Below are positions 38,975 through 48,956 of a stretch of DNA of 64,000 nucleotides, piece by piece. The notes under the pieces are model-generated. The model was not told the DNA's origin. It saw only the letters and a list, made by a program, of their open reading frames with translations, and did no database searches. Source of the DNA: an uncultured Luminiphilus sp. GTDB lineage: Bacteria; Pseudomonadota; Gammaproteobacteria; Pseudomonadales; Halieaceae. Each line of letters begins with the position of its first letter. Position 1 is the first letter of the stretch. The translations under genes and the position numbers were made by a program. Where the stretch lies: assembly GCA_943840615.1 (NCBI GenBank), contig CALSVI010000008.1, positions 186,001 through 250,000 of the forward strand, given 5' to 3'.

Positions 38975-41119
38975 GCGTTTATGATCCAGAGGCGGCGAAC
39001 CTGTCTGCCTGGGGCGCCTTGGTTGAGAAGCAGAGCAAGGGGCTGACGCCGGACGACTTTACCTGGCACACCCCGGAAGGCATTCCCCTGAAAACCCTCT
39101 ATACCGCCGAAGATCTCGAGCAGTTGCCGTACACGAATACGCTGCCAGGAATGTCACCCTATATCCGCGGTCCACAGGCCACCATGTATGCGGGTCGGCG
39201 ATGGACGATTCGCCAGTATGCGGGGTTCTCGACCGCCGAAGCCTCCAACGCGTTCTACCGCAAATCGCTGGCTGCGGGCGGTCAGGGCATTTCAGTTGCC
39301 TTTGATCTCGCTACACACCGTGGGTATGACTCTGATCATCCGCGTGTCTCGGGCGACGTCGGGAAGGCGGGTGTCGCCGTCGATTCGGTTGAAGATATGA
39401 AAATCCTGTTCGATGGCATTCCCCTCGATCAGGTCTCTGTCTCCATGACCATGAATGGCGCGGTGCTACCGGTATTGGCCGGGTATATCGTGGCCGCCGA
39501 AGAGCAAGGGGTTGCGCCCTCAGCCCTCTCGGGGACGATCCAAAACGATATTCTTAAAGAGTTTATGGTGCGCAACACCTATATTTATCCGCCCACACCC
39601 AGCATGCGCATCATTGGCGACATCATCGCCTATTGCTCTTCGAATTTACCCAAGTTCAATACCATCTCGATCTCCGGATACCACATGCAGGAGGCGGGCG
39701 CGAATACCGCGTTGGAGCTTGCCTATACCCTCGCTGATGGCAAGGAGTACATTCAAACTGCGATTGCCGCGGGTCTTAAGATCGACGATTTTGCCCCCCG
39801 CCTCAGTTTCTTTTGGGGCATCGGGATGAATTTCTACATGGAAATCGCCAAGATGCGGGCCGCCCGCTTGCTGTGGGCTGAGATTGTTGAGGCCTTTGGC
39901 CCAACCAATCCGAAGAGCGGCATGCTCCGCACGCACTGCCAGACCTCGGGCTGGTCGTTAACGGAGCAGGATCCCTACAACAACATCGTTCGCACTACCA
40001 TCGAGGCGATGGCGGCGGTGTTCGGCGGTACCCAATCTTTGCACACCAACGCGCTCGACGAAGCGATTGCGTTGCCCTCGGATTTTGCGGCGCGGATAGC
40101 CCGCAATACCCAACTTGTGCTTCAGGAGGAGACCGGGATCGGGCAGGTAGTCGATCCATGGGGCGGCTCCTACATGATGGAGAGCCTTACACACGATATG
40201 GCGGCCAAAGCGCGGGAGCTGATTGCCGAAATTGATGAGCTGGGTGGCATGGCCAAAGCGATCGAGAGCGGGGGTGCCCAAGCTGCGCATTGAAGAGGCT
40301 GCCGCCAAGAAGCAGGCGCGCATCGATCGAGGTGAAGATGTCATCGTCGGCGTGAACAAGTTTCAGATCGATGAGCAGGACGCGGTTGACATTCTGGAGA
40401 TCGACAATGAGCAAGTCCGCGACGCGCAGCTGTTACGGTTGGATAACGTACGCGCTGCTCGGGACGACAAAGCGTGCAGCGCGGCTTTGCTGGCGCTTAC
40501 CGACGCCGCATCGTCGGGCGAGGGCAATTTGCTGGATCTGGCAGTCAAAGCGACGCGTTGCCGGGCAACGGTAGGGGAGATCTCTGACGCACTGGAAAGC
40601 GTGTACGGTCGGTTTGTCGCCAATGCGCAGACCGTCTCGGGGGTGTATGGTGCGGCGTATGCCGAGGATGCCAATTGGGAGGGCATCTCTATGGATATCG
40701 AGGCCTTCGTTGAAAAGCATGGCCGGCGGCCGAGAATGCTGGTGGCAAAAATGGGGCAGGACGGTCACGACCGGGGCGCCAAGGTGGTGGCGACGGCCTT
40801 TGCGGACGTGGGGTTTGATGTTGACTTGTCGCCAATGTTCGCGACCCCCGAGGAAGTGGCTAGGCAGGCGGTAGAGAATGATGTGCATGTAGTGGGGGCA
40901 TCGAGCCTTGCTGCTGGGCACAAGACGCTTGTCCCGCAGCTGATTGAGGCTTTGCGCGCGCAGGGTGCTGACGAGGTCATCGTGATAGCGGGCGGCGTGA
41001 TTCCCCAGCAAGACTATGCTTTTCTGGAAGAGAAAGGCGTGACCTTAATTTTTGGGCCGGGCACGCCCATCCCCGAAGCGGCTCGTAAAGTCCTTGATGC
41101 CATCAACGCCAACAGCTAA
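38971..41119 (+). CDS. mcm: methylmalonyl-CoA mutase, one frameshift in a G run
   Basis: The B12-dependent mutase converts (R)-methylmalonyl-CoA to succinyl-CoA. The substrate barrel (residues 1-440) has [43 protein letters not shown] and [15 protein letters not shown] (short signatures). The C-terminal cobalamin domain has [10 protein letters not shown] with the cobalt-ligating His, then SSLAAGH and GGVIPQQD. The frame changes at about 40281-40286 inside GCGGGGGTG: with four Gs the reading continues as [14 protein letters not shown]. Corrected length is 715 residues, as in homodimeric mutases (E. coli 714). Start ATG at 38971 overlaps mce. Confidence 0.93.
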
Positions 41120-42071
41120 AGCGATCCTGTCAGGTGACCGCAGAGCACTGGCCAAGGCGATTACCCTTGTAGAAAGTCAGCGCGAGACCGACAGAGACGC
41201 AGCGCAGGCGCTTCTGAAGGCGCTACTGCCTCATACTGGAGGCAGCATCAGGGTCGGTGTCACCGGTGTGCCGGGTGTGGGAAAGTCCACTTTTATCGAG
41301 ACGTTTGGTCAGCACCTCCTTGAACAGGGGCATCGACTTGCTGTGCTGGCGGTGGATCCCAGTTCGCCAGTGGCCGGCGGTTCCATTCTGGGCGATAAGA
41401 CCCGGATGGAACGCTTATCCCGCTCTGAGGCCGCCTTTATCAGGCCCTCCCCAGCGGGTAAGGCACTGGGCGGCGTTGCCTTTAAAACCCGTGAGTCGCT
41501 TTTGCTCTGCGAAGCAGCAGGCTACGACGTCATCCTGGTTGAAACGGTCGGAGTGGGTCAGTCAGAGCATCAAGTAGCGGGAATGGTTGATTTCTTTTTA
41601 TTGCTCATGCTCCCGGGAGGGGGTGATGAGCTTCAGGGGATCAAGAAAGGCATCCTTGAGCTCGCAGATGCGATTGTCGTCAACAAGGCAGATGGTGCCA
41701 GCGAGGCATTGGCTCGCACCACGCAGCAGCATTATCGGGGCGCGATGTCATTGCTGAAGCACGAGGGTTTCTGGGAGCCGAAGGTGATGACTTGCTCTGC
41801 ACTTCACGGGCAAGGAATTGAAGCGGTTTGGGAGACTATCGTCGATTATGCAGAAGCAGCGCAATCCGGCGGCACATTCGATGAAGCCCGTGCGGCACAG
41901 AATCTGGCTTGGATGCGGCAATTGATCGACGAACTGTTGCGGAGCAGTTTGGCTCAGCATCCCCAGGTGAGGGCCGCCATGCCAGAGGTTGAGGCCGCAG
42001 TGCGCTCAGCAAGTCAAACCCCCCTCAGCGCTGCGCAGGCGATTTTAGCCCTGTCGAGAGAGCACGATTGA
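41097..42071 (+). CDS. meaB: MeaB/ArgK-type G3E GTPase, chaperone of methylmalonyl-CoA mutase
   Basis: MeaB guards the mutase and gates cobalamin loading with GTP. The 324-residue protein has the P-loop [14 protein letters not shown], the switch-like [28 protein letters not shown] and NKADGASE (guanine specificity). The start at 41097 within the end of the mutase gene gives a normal N terminus; longer in-frame starts lie deeper inside the mutase. It is the last gene of the operon, facing convergent roxA. Confidence 0.94.
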   Translation: MPSTPTAKAILSGDRRALAKAITLVESQRETDRDAAQALLKALLPHTGGSIRVGVTGVPGVGKSTFIETFGQHLLEQGHRLAVLAVDPSSPVAGGSILGDKTRMERLSRSEAAFIRPSPAGKALGGVAFKTRESLLLCEAAGYDVILVETVGVGQSEHQVAGMVDFFLLLMLPGGGDELQGIKKGILELADAIVVNKADGASEALARTTQQHYRGAMSLLKHEGFWEPKVMTCSALHGQGIEAVWETIVDYAEAAQSGGTFDEARAAQNLAWMRQLIDELLRSSLAQHPQVRAAMPEVEAAVRSASQTPLSAAQAILALSREHD

Positions 42072-42092
42072 AAGGATCAGGCTAGTCCTGCG

Positions 42093-43190
42093 TCATCCTA
42101 TTTCCTCGTCCGTGAGCGCGCCTTTTAGGAGCAGGTATTGATAGAGCGTGTCGGCTTGATTGAGCATCAATTTCCGTTCAAGCCAGTCGCCGCGGCATAG
42201 CGGCACAAGATACTCCAGCTCTTCCCGGGGGATCTCGACGTGTTCACCCATGACAAACAGATCGATGTGTCGAGATCGCTCGGTCCAGGCGATCCGGGTG
42301 GTGGCTGTGAGTCGAACAAAATCGCCCCGAGGTTCTGCGCTTTCGGAGCCTAACTCGAGCGCATCGGGGGGCTCTGTCACCAGTTCACCAAACCACCGAT
42401 TGGTGTCCAGTGCGTCCATGGCATTGTGAATAGCGTCGCGCGCGTTCGCCAAATGCTCAGCCGTAATTTCACCGGGCTGCCCGGGGTTTAGGCCGGCAAA
42501 GCCATCCTCGAGCAGGCTGGTTGAGGAAAGACGGTCTAGCACCGCATCGGTCCGTCGAGCCGTCAATTCGGCGAGCGTTGGTGCACGGAAACCCAGCGAG
42601 TAAGTCATGGCGTTACCGCGAGCGATACCCCAGTGGGCGATGCCCGGGGGCACGTAAAGCACATCGCCAGCGTCCAGCAAGTAGATCTCCTCCGACTCAA
42701 AAGGCGGCAAGAGGCTGAGGCCGTTCTCATTCAATTGCGGCGTCGCGTCATTACAGTGCGGTCCGATGCGCCACTCCCGCTGCCCTGTTCCCTGCAACAG
42801 GAACACATCGTACCGATCAAAATGCGGGCCTACGCCCGCCCCGTCGGTCGCAAAGCTCACCATGACATCGTCAAAGCGCCACCGGGGTACTTTTGGTAAT
42901 TCATTTCTGAGTGCCGAGACGGCTGGAGCCCAGCTATCGACCCCTTGTACCAGAAGTGTCCAAGGCCCCTCGCGTTGAAAGTGCTCCGCTGTGAATGGGC
43001 CCTGTTGTTGCTGCCATGCACCTGTTTCCTGCCACACCAGCCGGCTCTCTACATCGGCTTCCATCGCTAGACCGGCAAGCTCCTCGGCAGACAGGGGAGA
43101 GCGAAAGTGCGGCAATGCGTTGGGACACAGCAGCGGCTTCTGCTGCCAATACTCAGCCAGAAACTGCTCGTCTGTGACGGGAAGCAACAT
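42093..43190 (-). CDS. roxA: ribosomal protein uL16 arginine 3-hydroxylase (cupin/JmjC)
   Basis: RoxA (YcfD) is a 2-oxoglutarate and Fe(II) dioxygenase that hydroxylates an arginine of ribosomal protein L16. The 365-residue protein has the JmjC iron triad, HFDRYDVFLLQ (His-x-Asp) and PPGIAHWG (second His). The C-terminal winged-helix dimerisation region ends in LYQYLLLKGALTDEE. The opening EQFLAEYWQQKPLL is characteristic. It precedes the purB gene order as in other gammaproteobacteria. Confidence 0.93.
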   Translation of the reverse strand: MLLPVTDEQFLAEYWQQKPLLCPNALPHFRSPLSAEELAGLAMEADVESRLVWQETGAWQQQQGPFTAEHFQREGPWTLLVQGVDSWAPAVSALRNELPKVPRWRFDDVMVSFATDGAGVGPHFDRYDVFLLQGTGQREWRIGPHCNDATPQLNENGLSLLPPFESEEIYLLDAGDVLYVPPGIAHWGIARGNAMTYSLGFRAPTLAELTARRTDAVLDRLSSTSLLEDGFAGLNPGQPGEITAEHLANARDAIHNAMDALDTNRWFGELVTEPPDALELGSESAEPRGDFVRLTATTRIAWTERSRHIDLFVMGEHVEIPREELEYLVPLCRGDWLERKLMLNQADTLYQYLLLKGALTDEEIG

Positions 43191-43216
43191 CGCGTTGTTA
43201 CCTTGATGCGGCCGCG

Positions 43217-44617
<1,401 letters not shown>

Positions 44618-44644
44618 TTACCATGGCGGGGGTGCCCCGTTTCG

Positions 44645-45286
44645 TTAATGGGTCACACCGAGGTCTCTGGCCATGCGGGCTGCGCTCTCTCTTACTGCAC
44701 CCCGACTGAACATCAGTTTGAGGCGGGTGCCGCCGAGTTGACGCCACAGGAAGGCGGCTCGGACCCCGCACATCAGTAGGGCGCGGACCACGTCGGCGAC
44801 ATGGGGATTGTTCAGGTGTTGGGCGCTTCCAGTGACTTTAATGCGGTAGGGAAGCGTGCTGAGCGTATCCTGATAAATGGACGAAATATTAGCGCTTAAC
44901 CCTTTAATATCACTTGAAAAATTTTCAGCCTTGTAGGCGGTATGTTTCAGTCTGGAGTGGACAATCGCCTGTAAATCATCTCGCGGGGCAAAACGCCGTT
45001 CGAGCTGCAGAATCGCCAATGTGTAGCGGAGTGTATCAGCGCTCGCTTCATCCTGAGAGAGGCCAAGGCAGGCGGATAGCTGCTCGAGTCCGAGCCGGAT
45101 GCCTTGTGGGGTACCAAAGACGGTGTCTACCGCGTCGGGATCAAAACAGAATAGAGAGTGAATTGACGCTTCTACAAACGGAGTCGGCCAGCTACCCGTT
45201 TTGGCCGCCAGGTCCACAATGCGTGCGGCTTGCGCGACGCCCGCCAATGCGAGTGTTCGTTGCTCGACTGGCGAGCGCGGGCTCAT
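44645..45286 (-). CDS. hflD: HflD-family membrane-associated protein
   Basis: The 213-residue, mostly helical protein matches HflD (YcfC): [20 protein letters not shown] at the start and [18 protein letters not shown] with [18 protein letters not shown] near the end. HflD in E. coli binds phage lambda CII; its host role is unclear. It overlaps the mnmA stop by four bases and precedes purB. Confidence 0.93.
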   Translation of the reverse strand: MSPRSPVEQRTLALAGVAQAARIVDLAAKTGSWPTPFVEASIHSLFCFDPDAVDTVFGTPQGIRLGLEQLSACLGLSQDEASADTLRYTLAILQLERRFAPRDDLQAIVHSRLKHTAYKAENFSSDIKGLSANISSIYQDTLSTLPYRIKVTGSAQHLNNPHVADVVRALLMCGVRAAFLWRQLGGTRLKLMFSRGAVRESAARMARDLGVTH

Positions 45287-46443
45287 GCGGCGCGCTCGAT
45301 CACGCCACCACCAAGGCAGACATCACCCTCATAGAAGACGACGGATTGCCCGGGTGTGACCGCGCGCTGAGGCTCCTGAAACGTCACCTCGAGTAGGCCA
45401 TCCTTGGCGCTGACAACGCACCCCTGATCTGCCTGGCGGTAGCGTATTTTAGCGTTGCACCTTAATGGTAGCGTCGGGGGTTTACCGCTGATCCAGATCA
45501 CATCGGTCGCTTTGAGCCGCTGATGGAATAGCGCCGGATGATCATTGCCTTGCGCCACGATCAGTGCGTTGCCCGACACGTCTTTGCCCACCACATACCA
45601 GGCGGCTTCGGAGTGATTGGCGAGTCCGCCAATACGCAGACCCTGTCTTTGCCCAATCGTGTGATACATGAGCCCCTCATGCGCTCCCATATCCTCCCCC
45701 TCCACGGACAAGATAGGCCCAGGTTGGGCGGGAAGATATTGGCGGAGGAAGTCCCGAAAGCGCCGCTCCCCAATGAAGCAGATGCCCGTGCTATCTTTTT
45801 TACGTGCATTGATGAAGCCTGCATCAGCTGCCCTTTGACGGACCGACGTTTTGTCTGCGGCGCCCACTGGGAAAAGGGTTCTCGCCAGCGCCTTGTGGTC
45901 TACCTGATGGAGGAAATAGCTTTGGTCCTTGTTGCCGTCAGTACCTTTCAGGAGCCGGCTGGCGCCGCCCAGCGAATCCGTTTGCACGTAGTGCCCCGTG
46001 GCGATCATGTCGGCTCCAAGTTGGGTGGCGTAATCCAAAAATGCGCGGAACTTGATCTCCCGGTTACATAAGATATCGGGGTTGGGGGTGCGACCGGCCT
46101 GGTACTCTTTTAAAAAATGCTCAAAGACACCATCCCAATACTCTGCGGCAAAGTTGGCACTGTGGAGCCGGATCCCGAGCTGATCTGCTACTGCTTGCGC
46201 ATCGGCCAGATCCTCCTTGGCTGTACAGTATTCGGTGCCGTCGTCTTCCTCCCAGTTTTTCATGAACAAGCCCTCGACACGATAGCCCGCGTCGATCAAC
46301 AACATCGCGGCCACGGAGGAATCGACTCCTCCAGACATGCCGACGATAACGGTCTGATCTTGTTGTGTTGGCGCGTTCACTGTCAGGAGGGGGCTCGAAT
46401 TAGCACGGGTGCGAAGCATGAGGGCAGCGTGGAGTCTGGTCAA
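45283..46443 (-). CDS. mnmA: tRNA-specific 2-thiouridylase
   Basis: MnmA puts sulfur on uridine 34 of tRNA Lys, Glu and Gln. The PP-loop [16 protein letters not shown], the first catalytic Cys in [15 protein letters not shown], and the second in [13 protein letters not shown] are present, as is SYFLHQVD. The longest frame (386 residues) has about 25 poorly conserved N-terminal residues; the real start may be ATG 46419 or GTG 46380, none with a convincing ribosome site. hflD and purB follow. Confidence 0.95.
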   Translation of the reverse strand: MTRLHAALMLRTRANSSPLLTVNAPTQQDQTVIVGMSGGVDSSVAAMLLIDAGYRVEGLFMKNWEEDDGTEYCTAKEDLADAQAVADQLGIRLHSANFAAEYWDGVFEHFLKEYQAGRTPNPDILCNREIKFRAFLDYATQLGADMIATGHYVQTDSLGGASRLLKGTDGNKDQSYFLHQVDHKALARTLFPVGAADKTSVRQRAADAGFINARKKDSTGICFIGERRFRDFLRQYLPAQPGPILSVEGEDMGAHEGLMYHTIGQRQGLRIGGLANHSEAAWYVVGKDVSGNALIVAQGNDHPALFHQRLKATDVIWISGKPPTLPLRCNAKIRYRQADQGCVVSAKDGLLEVTFQEPQRAVTPGQSVVFYEGDVCLGGGVIERAA

Positions 46444-46450
46444 TATTGCA

Positions 46451-47005
46451 TCATGATAGGGAAAGGTAGCGATGGTCTCCGGGCTTCAATGTTTCAATGT
46501 GCCACGGACCGATACTCACCCGGATCAACCGCAGGGTGGGGTAGCCTACCGCAGCAGTCATCCGCCTAATCTGGCGATTTTTGCCCTCTGTGATGGAAAT
46601 CTCCACCCATGAGTCATGCACGGTCTTGCGCACGCGGATAGGAGGCTGGCGCTCCCAGATATCGGGCGGCGTAAGGAGGCTCGCCCTCGCGGGACGAGTC
46701 ATCCCGTCTTTGAGCGCGACACCTTTTGTCAGTTGCCTGCAGGCCTCGACATTAATTTGACCTTCAACTTGCACCCAGTAGGTTTTCCACTGGACGCTTT
46801 TGGGATGTGCAATTTGTTGCTGCAACTTGCCATCACAAGTGAGCAGCAGGAGTCCTTCTGAGTCATAGTCGAGCCTACCAGCGGGCCGATAAGCGGGCGC
46901 TGTTACGAAATCTGAGAGTGTGGCGCGGGCGTTGTCAGGCCGCTCGCGATCGGTAAATTGGCTGAGCACGCGAAACGGCTTGTTAAACAAAATCAGCTGA
47001 CTCAT
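46451..47005 (-). CDS. rluE: 23S rRNA pseudouridine2457 synthase family protein
   Basis: The 184-residue RsuA/RluE family protein opens [18 protein letters not shown], has the catalytic Asp in [16 protein letters not shown], and ends with [23 protein letters not shown]. It lacks an S4 domain, which fits RluE rather than RsuA or RluB. It lies just upstream of mnmA on the same strand and is divergent from icd. Confidence 0.92.
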   Translation of the reverse strand: MSQLILFNKPFRVLSQFTDRERPDNARATLSDFVTAPAYRPAGRLDYDSEGLLLLTCDGKLQQQIAHPKSVQWKTYWVQVEGQINVEACRQLTKGVALKDGMTRPARASLLTPPDIWERQPPIRVRKTVHDSWVEISITEGKNRQIRRMTAAVGYPTLRLIRVSIGPWHIETLKPGDHRYLSLS

Positions 47006-47027
47006 TCGCCTAGTGTGCCGGATTTGG

Positions 47028-47036
47028 TGCTAAAAT
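47028..47036 (+). promoter_or_regulatory. extended -10 promoter candidate for icd
   Basis: TGCTAAAAT is an extended -10 element in the rluE-icd divergent gap. It would give an icd leader of about 100 bases, which includes a GC-rich hairpin region followed by a run of seven T residues (see findings). Confidence 0.4.
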
Positions 47037-47090
47037 ACGGCCTTCAATTGTATGCCACTTAACGCCAATCGCAGGAGGGGCGCGGGCATA

Positions 47091-47130
47091 GCGCGTTCAC
47101 CCCGCCACGCGCCGGGGGCATTGTTTTTTT
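47091..47130 (+). promoter_or_regulatory. possible attenuator in the icd leader
   Basis: CCCCG (47100-47104) can pair with CGGGG (47113-47117), followed after six bases by seven Ts (47124-47130), resembling a weak terminator. An alternative stem, GCGCG (47091-47095) with CGCGC (47108-47112), excludes the first. Mutually exclusive stems before a T run suggest attenuation, but the hairpin is short and the T run is offset. Confidence 0.3.
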
Positions 47131-47145
47131 CTAGGGATCTCCACT

Positions 47146-48399
47146 ATGTCATACAAGCACATTTCCATTCCCGAGGCCGGCGATATGATCGTTGTCAACG
47201 ACGACAACAGCATCGCGGTTCCGGATAACCCGATCATTCCCTACATCGAGGGGGACGGCATTGGAGTTGATATTTCGCCCGTCATGATCTCGGTAGTGGA
47301 CGCCTCGGTGGCTAAGGCTTACGGCGGCACGCGCAAGATCTCCTGGATGGAAATTTACACCGGTGAAAAAGCGGCAGAGCTCTACGATGGCGATTGGTTT
47401 CCGGAAGAGACCTTAGATGCCATTAAAACCTACGGTGTTGCGATCAAGGGTCCCCTTACGACCCCGGTCGGTGGTGGATTTCGCTCATTGAATGTCGCAC
47501 TGCGTCAAGAGCTGGACCTCTACACCTGCCTGCGCCCAGTGCGCTGGTTCGAGGGTGTGCCTTCGCCGGTCAAAAAGCCGGGCGACTGCAATATGGTGAT
47601 CTTTAGGGAGAACTCTGAAGATATTTATGCGGGGATTGAATACCAGGCCGGCACCGCCGAGGCGCAAAAAGTCGTCGACTTCATTATCAAAGAGATGGGA
47701 GCAACCAAGATCCGCTTCCCTGACAATGTGGGCATTGGCATTAAGCCCGTGTCTGCCGAGGGGACTCAGCGGCTTGTCCGTAAGGCGATTCAGTACGCCA
47801 TTGATCAGGATTTGCCTTCCGTCACCTTGGTCCATAAAGGCAACATTATGAAGTTCACGGAAGGGGCTTTCCGTGACTGGGGTTATGAGCTCGCGCAGCA
47901 AGAGTTTGGGGGGTCCCTGTTGGACGGCGGCCCCTGGGTTAGCATCAAAAACCCGCAAACGGGCAATGACATTGTGATCAAGGACGTGATTGCCGACGCC
48001 ATGCTGCAGCAAGTGCTGACGCGGCCGCGGGATTACAGCGTGGTGGCCACCCTGAACCTCAACGGCGATTATTTATCGGACGCGCTGGCGGCACAGGTTG
48101 GTGGCATCGGTATCGCACCCGGTGCAAATCTTTCAGACACGGTAGCCCTGTTTGAAGCTACCCATGGCACTGCCCCAAAGTATGCGGGGCAAGACAAGGT
48201 CAATCCAGGATCGCTGATCCTGTCTGCTGAGATGATGCTGCGGCATTTGGGTTGGAATGAGGCGGCTGATCTGATCATCGATGGCATGAACGGCGCGATT
48301 CAGGCGAAGACCGTGACGTACGACTTCGAAAGACTGATGGAGGGTGCCACGCTGGTCTCCTGCTCGGCCTTTGGCGAGGCGGTGGTGTCACATATGTGA
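47146..48399 (+). CDS. icd: isocitrate dehydrogenase (NADP+)
   Basis: Icd oxidatively decarboxylates isocitrate to 2-oxoglutarate. The 417-residue protein matches the E. coli homodimeric type: [13 protein letters not shown], and [17 protein letters not shown] with the serine that AceK phosphorylates in E. coli. [13 protein letters not shown], and [19 protein letters not shown] in the NADP site, are also present. The conserved serine suggests, but does not prove, control at the glyoxylate branch. An intrinsic terminator follows. Confidence 0.97.
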   Translation: MSYKHISIPEAGDMIVVNDDNSIAVPDNPIIPYIEGDGIGVDISPVMISVVDASVAKAYGGTRKISWMEIYTGEKAAELYDGDWFPEETLDAIKTYGVAIKGPLTTPVGGGFRSLNVALRQELDLYTCLRPVRWFEGVPSPVKKPGDCNMVIFRENSEDIYAGIEYQAGTAEAQKVVDFIIKEMGATKIRFPDNVGIGIKPVSAEGTQRLVRKAIQYAIDQDLPSVTLVHKGNIMKFTEGAFRDWGYELAQQEFGGSLLDGGPWVSIKNPQTGNDIVIKDVIADAMLQQVLTRPRDYSVVATLNLNGDYLSDALAAQVGGIGIAPGANLSDTVALFEATHGTAPKYAGQDKVNPGSLILSAEMMLRHLGWNEAADLIIDGMNGAIQAKTVTYDFERLMEGATLVSCSAFGEAVVSHM

Positions 48400-48421
48400 C
48401 GGAAGGGTTCGCGCAGCAGCA

Positions 48422-48447
48422 AAAGCCCGCTTAGTGCGGGCTTTTTT
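48422..48447 (+). terminator. intrinsic terminator after icd
   Basis: AAAGCCCGC, loop TTAGT, GCGGGCTTT forms a perfect nine-pair stem running into a T tract, 23 bases after the icd stop. The preceding A run makes it partly effective on the other strand too. Confidence 0.9.
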
Positions 48448-48556
48448 GTGGCATCGAGTTTGCACAAGCTGATGACAGCGCAGGTTATCCCTGTTCAGAC
48501 GGATGAAAAACCTGCAGAAACTGGTGGAGAGAGGCTCCAAACGGTGCCCGTTGGAC

Positions 48557-48562
48557 TATACT
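48557..48562 (+). promoter_or_regulatory. -10 box immediately before clpS
   Basis: TATACT lies six bases before the clpS ATG at 48569. If used, transcription would begin at or next to the start codon, giving a leaderless or nearly leaderless clpS message. No Shine-Dalgarno sequence is seen before this ATG. The -35 region is weak. Confidence 0.4.
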
Positions 48563-48568
48563 AACGTT

Positions 48569-48952
48569 ATGTATCAGATTGGTCGCAATACTGCTTTTTC
48601 CCCTTTGTGTGGTCCCAATAACGACCAGCCGGATCAAGATGACGGCGACCTTGCCGTCGCCCCTGCCAAGCCGCAACTTAAGCGTCCCCCCTTATACAGG
48701 GTTGTCCTGCTGAACGACGATTACACGCCGATGGAGTTTGTCGTGCAGGTACTGGAACAGTTTTTCGGTATGAACCGTGAAAAGGCCACTCAGGTCATGC
48801 TAGCGGTCCATACGCAGGGTAAAGGCGTATGTGGAATATATCCGCAGGATATTGCGGAAACCAAAGCCTCACAGGTAAATCAATCTGCCAGAGACAGTGG
48901 ACATCCACTACTGTGTGAGGCAGAACCCGCCAGCGACGACGACGAGGATTAG
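48569..48952 (+). CDS. clpS: ClpS adaptor of the ClpAP protease
   Basis: ClpS delivers proteins with N-terminal Leu, Phe, Trp or Tyr to ClpAP. After a variable N-terminal tail comes the core [27 protein letters not shown], then [27 protein letters not shown]. The Asn-Asp-Asp of the N-degron pocket and the HTQGKG histidine are in place. The start at 48569 is preferred, giving 127 residues; a longer frame from 48503 is not supported. clpA follows after four bases. Confidence 0.94.
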   Translation: MYQIGRNTAFSPLCGPNNDQPDQDDGDLAVAPAKPQLKRPPLYRVVLLNDDYTPMEFVVQVLEQFFGMNREKATQVMLAVHTQGKGVCGIYPQDIAETKASQVNQSARDSGHPLLCEAEPASDDDED

Positions 48953-48956
48953 CTGA

